A stretch of DNA of 7,105 bases, taken from positions 1-7,105 of the forward strand of contig DAICZK010000071.1 in assembly GCA_027311185.1 (NCBI GenBank), read 5' to 3'. The notes under the pieces were generated by a model that saw only the letters and a program-made list of their open reading frames with translations, was not told the DNA's origin and did not search any database. Origin of the DNA: Sulfuriferula sp. (GTDB lineage: Bacteria; Pseudomonadota; Gammaproteobacteria; Burkholderiales; Sulfuriferulaceae). Positions 6,826-7,105 of the stretch are shown in pieces. The position numbers were made by a program, and so were the translations under genes. Each line of letters begins with the position of its first letter. The first letter of the stretch is position 1.

Positions 6826-6938
6826 GCCCGCGGGACGTTTAAACTGCAAAGTGCTTCAATGACCCAGGGCACATTGAGCGAGTGCTCGGCGCGCCATACA
6901 TGCGCAATGGCCGACAGTGCGCTGGCGCGTTCCCGCAG
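6822..6938 (-). pseudogene. Possible C-terminal remnant of an unidentified gene
   Basis: On the reverse strand the frame ending in TAA at 6824-6822 reads 38 codons (LRERASALSAIAHVWRAEHS then LNVPWVIEALCSLNVPRA). It is bounded upstream by two adjacent in-frame stops (6941-6939 and 6944-6942). The composition looks protein-like (Ala/Leu-rich, two Trp, few rare codons) and the frame has no start codon with an RBS. Its stop overlaps that of rpoH tail to tail, as expected for a convergent neighbour whose 5' part is lost. I do not recognise the family. The stretch is short enough for an open frame to arise by chance in GC-rich DNA, so the call is tentative. Confidence 0.25.
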
Positions 6939-7013
6939 TTATCAATCGATCCAGCCATACCTGTCATGCCTCGGCCTGATACCTGAATAGGACTTTCCCG
7001 ACAAACGGCCGCC
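6826..7013. other. Non-coding stretch after rpoH with no intact gene
   Basis: No convincing complete gene on either strand. The longest forward frame with an ATG (6859-6990, 43 codons) has no SD and an unlikely composition. There is no classical rpoH terminator: GGCTT at 6811-6815 can pair with AAGCC at 6824-6828, but no T-run follows. Small palindromes (CCCGCGGG at 6827-6834, GTTTAAAC at 6837-6844) are present with no assigned role. The possible reverse-strand gene remnant lies at the left end of this stretch. Confidence 0.5.
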
Positions 7014-7105
7014 TAGGAGCCTGTCGGACTTAATTCGCCGTGCGCGTTGCGACCGGAAAACGATGGCTGCAAGGCGCGAAGCGCAGCGAATAGTTATGCT
7101 ATTCG
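7014..7105. repeat. Left part of a structured intergenic repeat (REP/MITE-like), cut by the window end
   Basis: The stretch opens with TAGGAGCCTGTCGGACTTAA and ends in a perfect 7-bp hairpin, CGAATAG (7087-7093), loop TTATG, CTATTCG (7099-7105). Further nested symmetry is present: GCGC-gaa-GCGC at 7074-7084 and GCTGC (7066-7070) with GCAGC (7083-7087). The block is non-coding. From memory it resembles dispersed intergenic repeats in some betaproteobacterial genomes (Gallionella/Sideroxydans-like). Only the hairpins are directly seen; the multicopy status is inferred. If the terminal hairpin is the centre of a larger palindrome, the matching right arm lies beyond the window. Confidence 0.45.

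Noticed and set aside
6811..6834. GGCTT/AAGCC pairing and CCCGCGGG palindrome at the rpoH end, considered as a terminator
   Set aside because: The stem is short, the two elements compete for the same bases, and no U-tract follows.

Overview
The window looks like a conserved core-genome segment from a GC-rich proteobacterium, most likely a betaproteobacterium. The evidence is the gene order ftsY-ftsE-ftsX-rpoH, a pair of M16 peptidases followed by rsmD on the opposite strand, and a complete HrcA/CIRCE operator in front of rpoH. The repeat at the right edge resembles intergenic repeats I associate with Gallionella/Sideroxydans-type Nitrosomonadales. That last link is from memory and is weak.

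Layout. Positions 1-3158 are a leftward unit. It is transcribed as a catalytic M16 zinc peptidase (3158-1800), then a second M16 protein without zinc ligands (1789-476), then rsmD (479 down to the window edge, incomplete at its 3' end). Spacing is 10 bp between the two M16 genes and a 4-bp ATGA overlap into rsmD. Positions 3159-3258 are a short AT-rich divergent promoter region. Positions 3259-5851 are a rightward unit of ftsY, ftsE and ftsX, each junction being a 4-bp ATGA stop/start overlap. Positions 5852-5952 hold the rpoH leader with a perfect CIRCE inverted repeat and a strong Shine-Dalgarno. Positions 5953-6825 are rpoH. Positions 6826-7105 contain no intact gene: a short protein-like reverse-strand reading frame abutting rpoH (possible gene remnant) and the left part of a structured repeat cut by the window end.

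How the genes work together. The two M16 proteins both carry signal peptides and have complementary sets of conserved residues: one has the zinc site, the other the C-terminal Arg/Tyr pair. This predicts one heteromeric periplasmic protease. RsmD methylates 16S rRNA. FtsY docks ribosome-SRP complexes at the membrane. FtsEX is the ABC-type complex that controls septal peptidoglycan hydrolysis. RpoH is the heat-shock sigma factor. No previously undescribed system is evident. The most informative feature is the CIRCE operator before rpoH, which would place the positive heat-shock regulator (sigma-32) under the negative one (HrcA).
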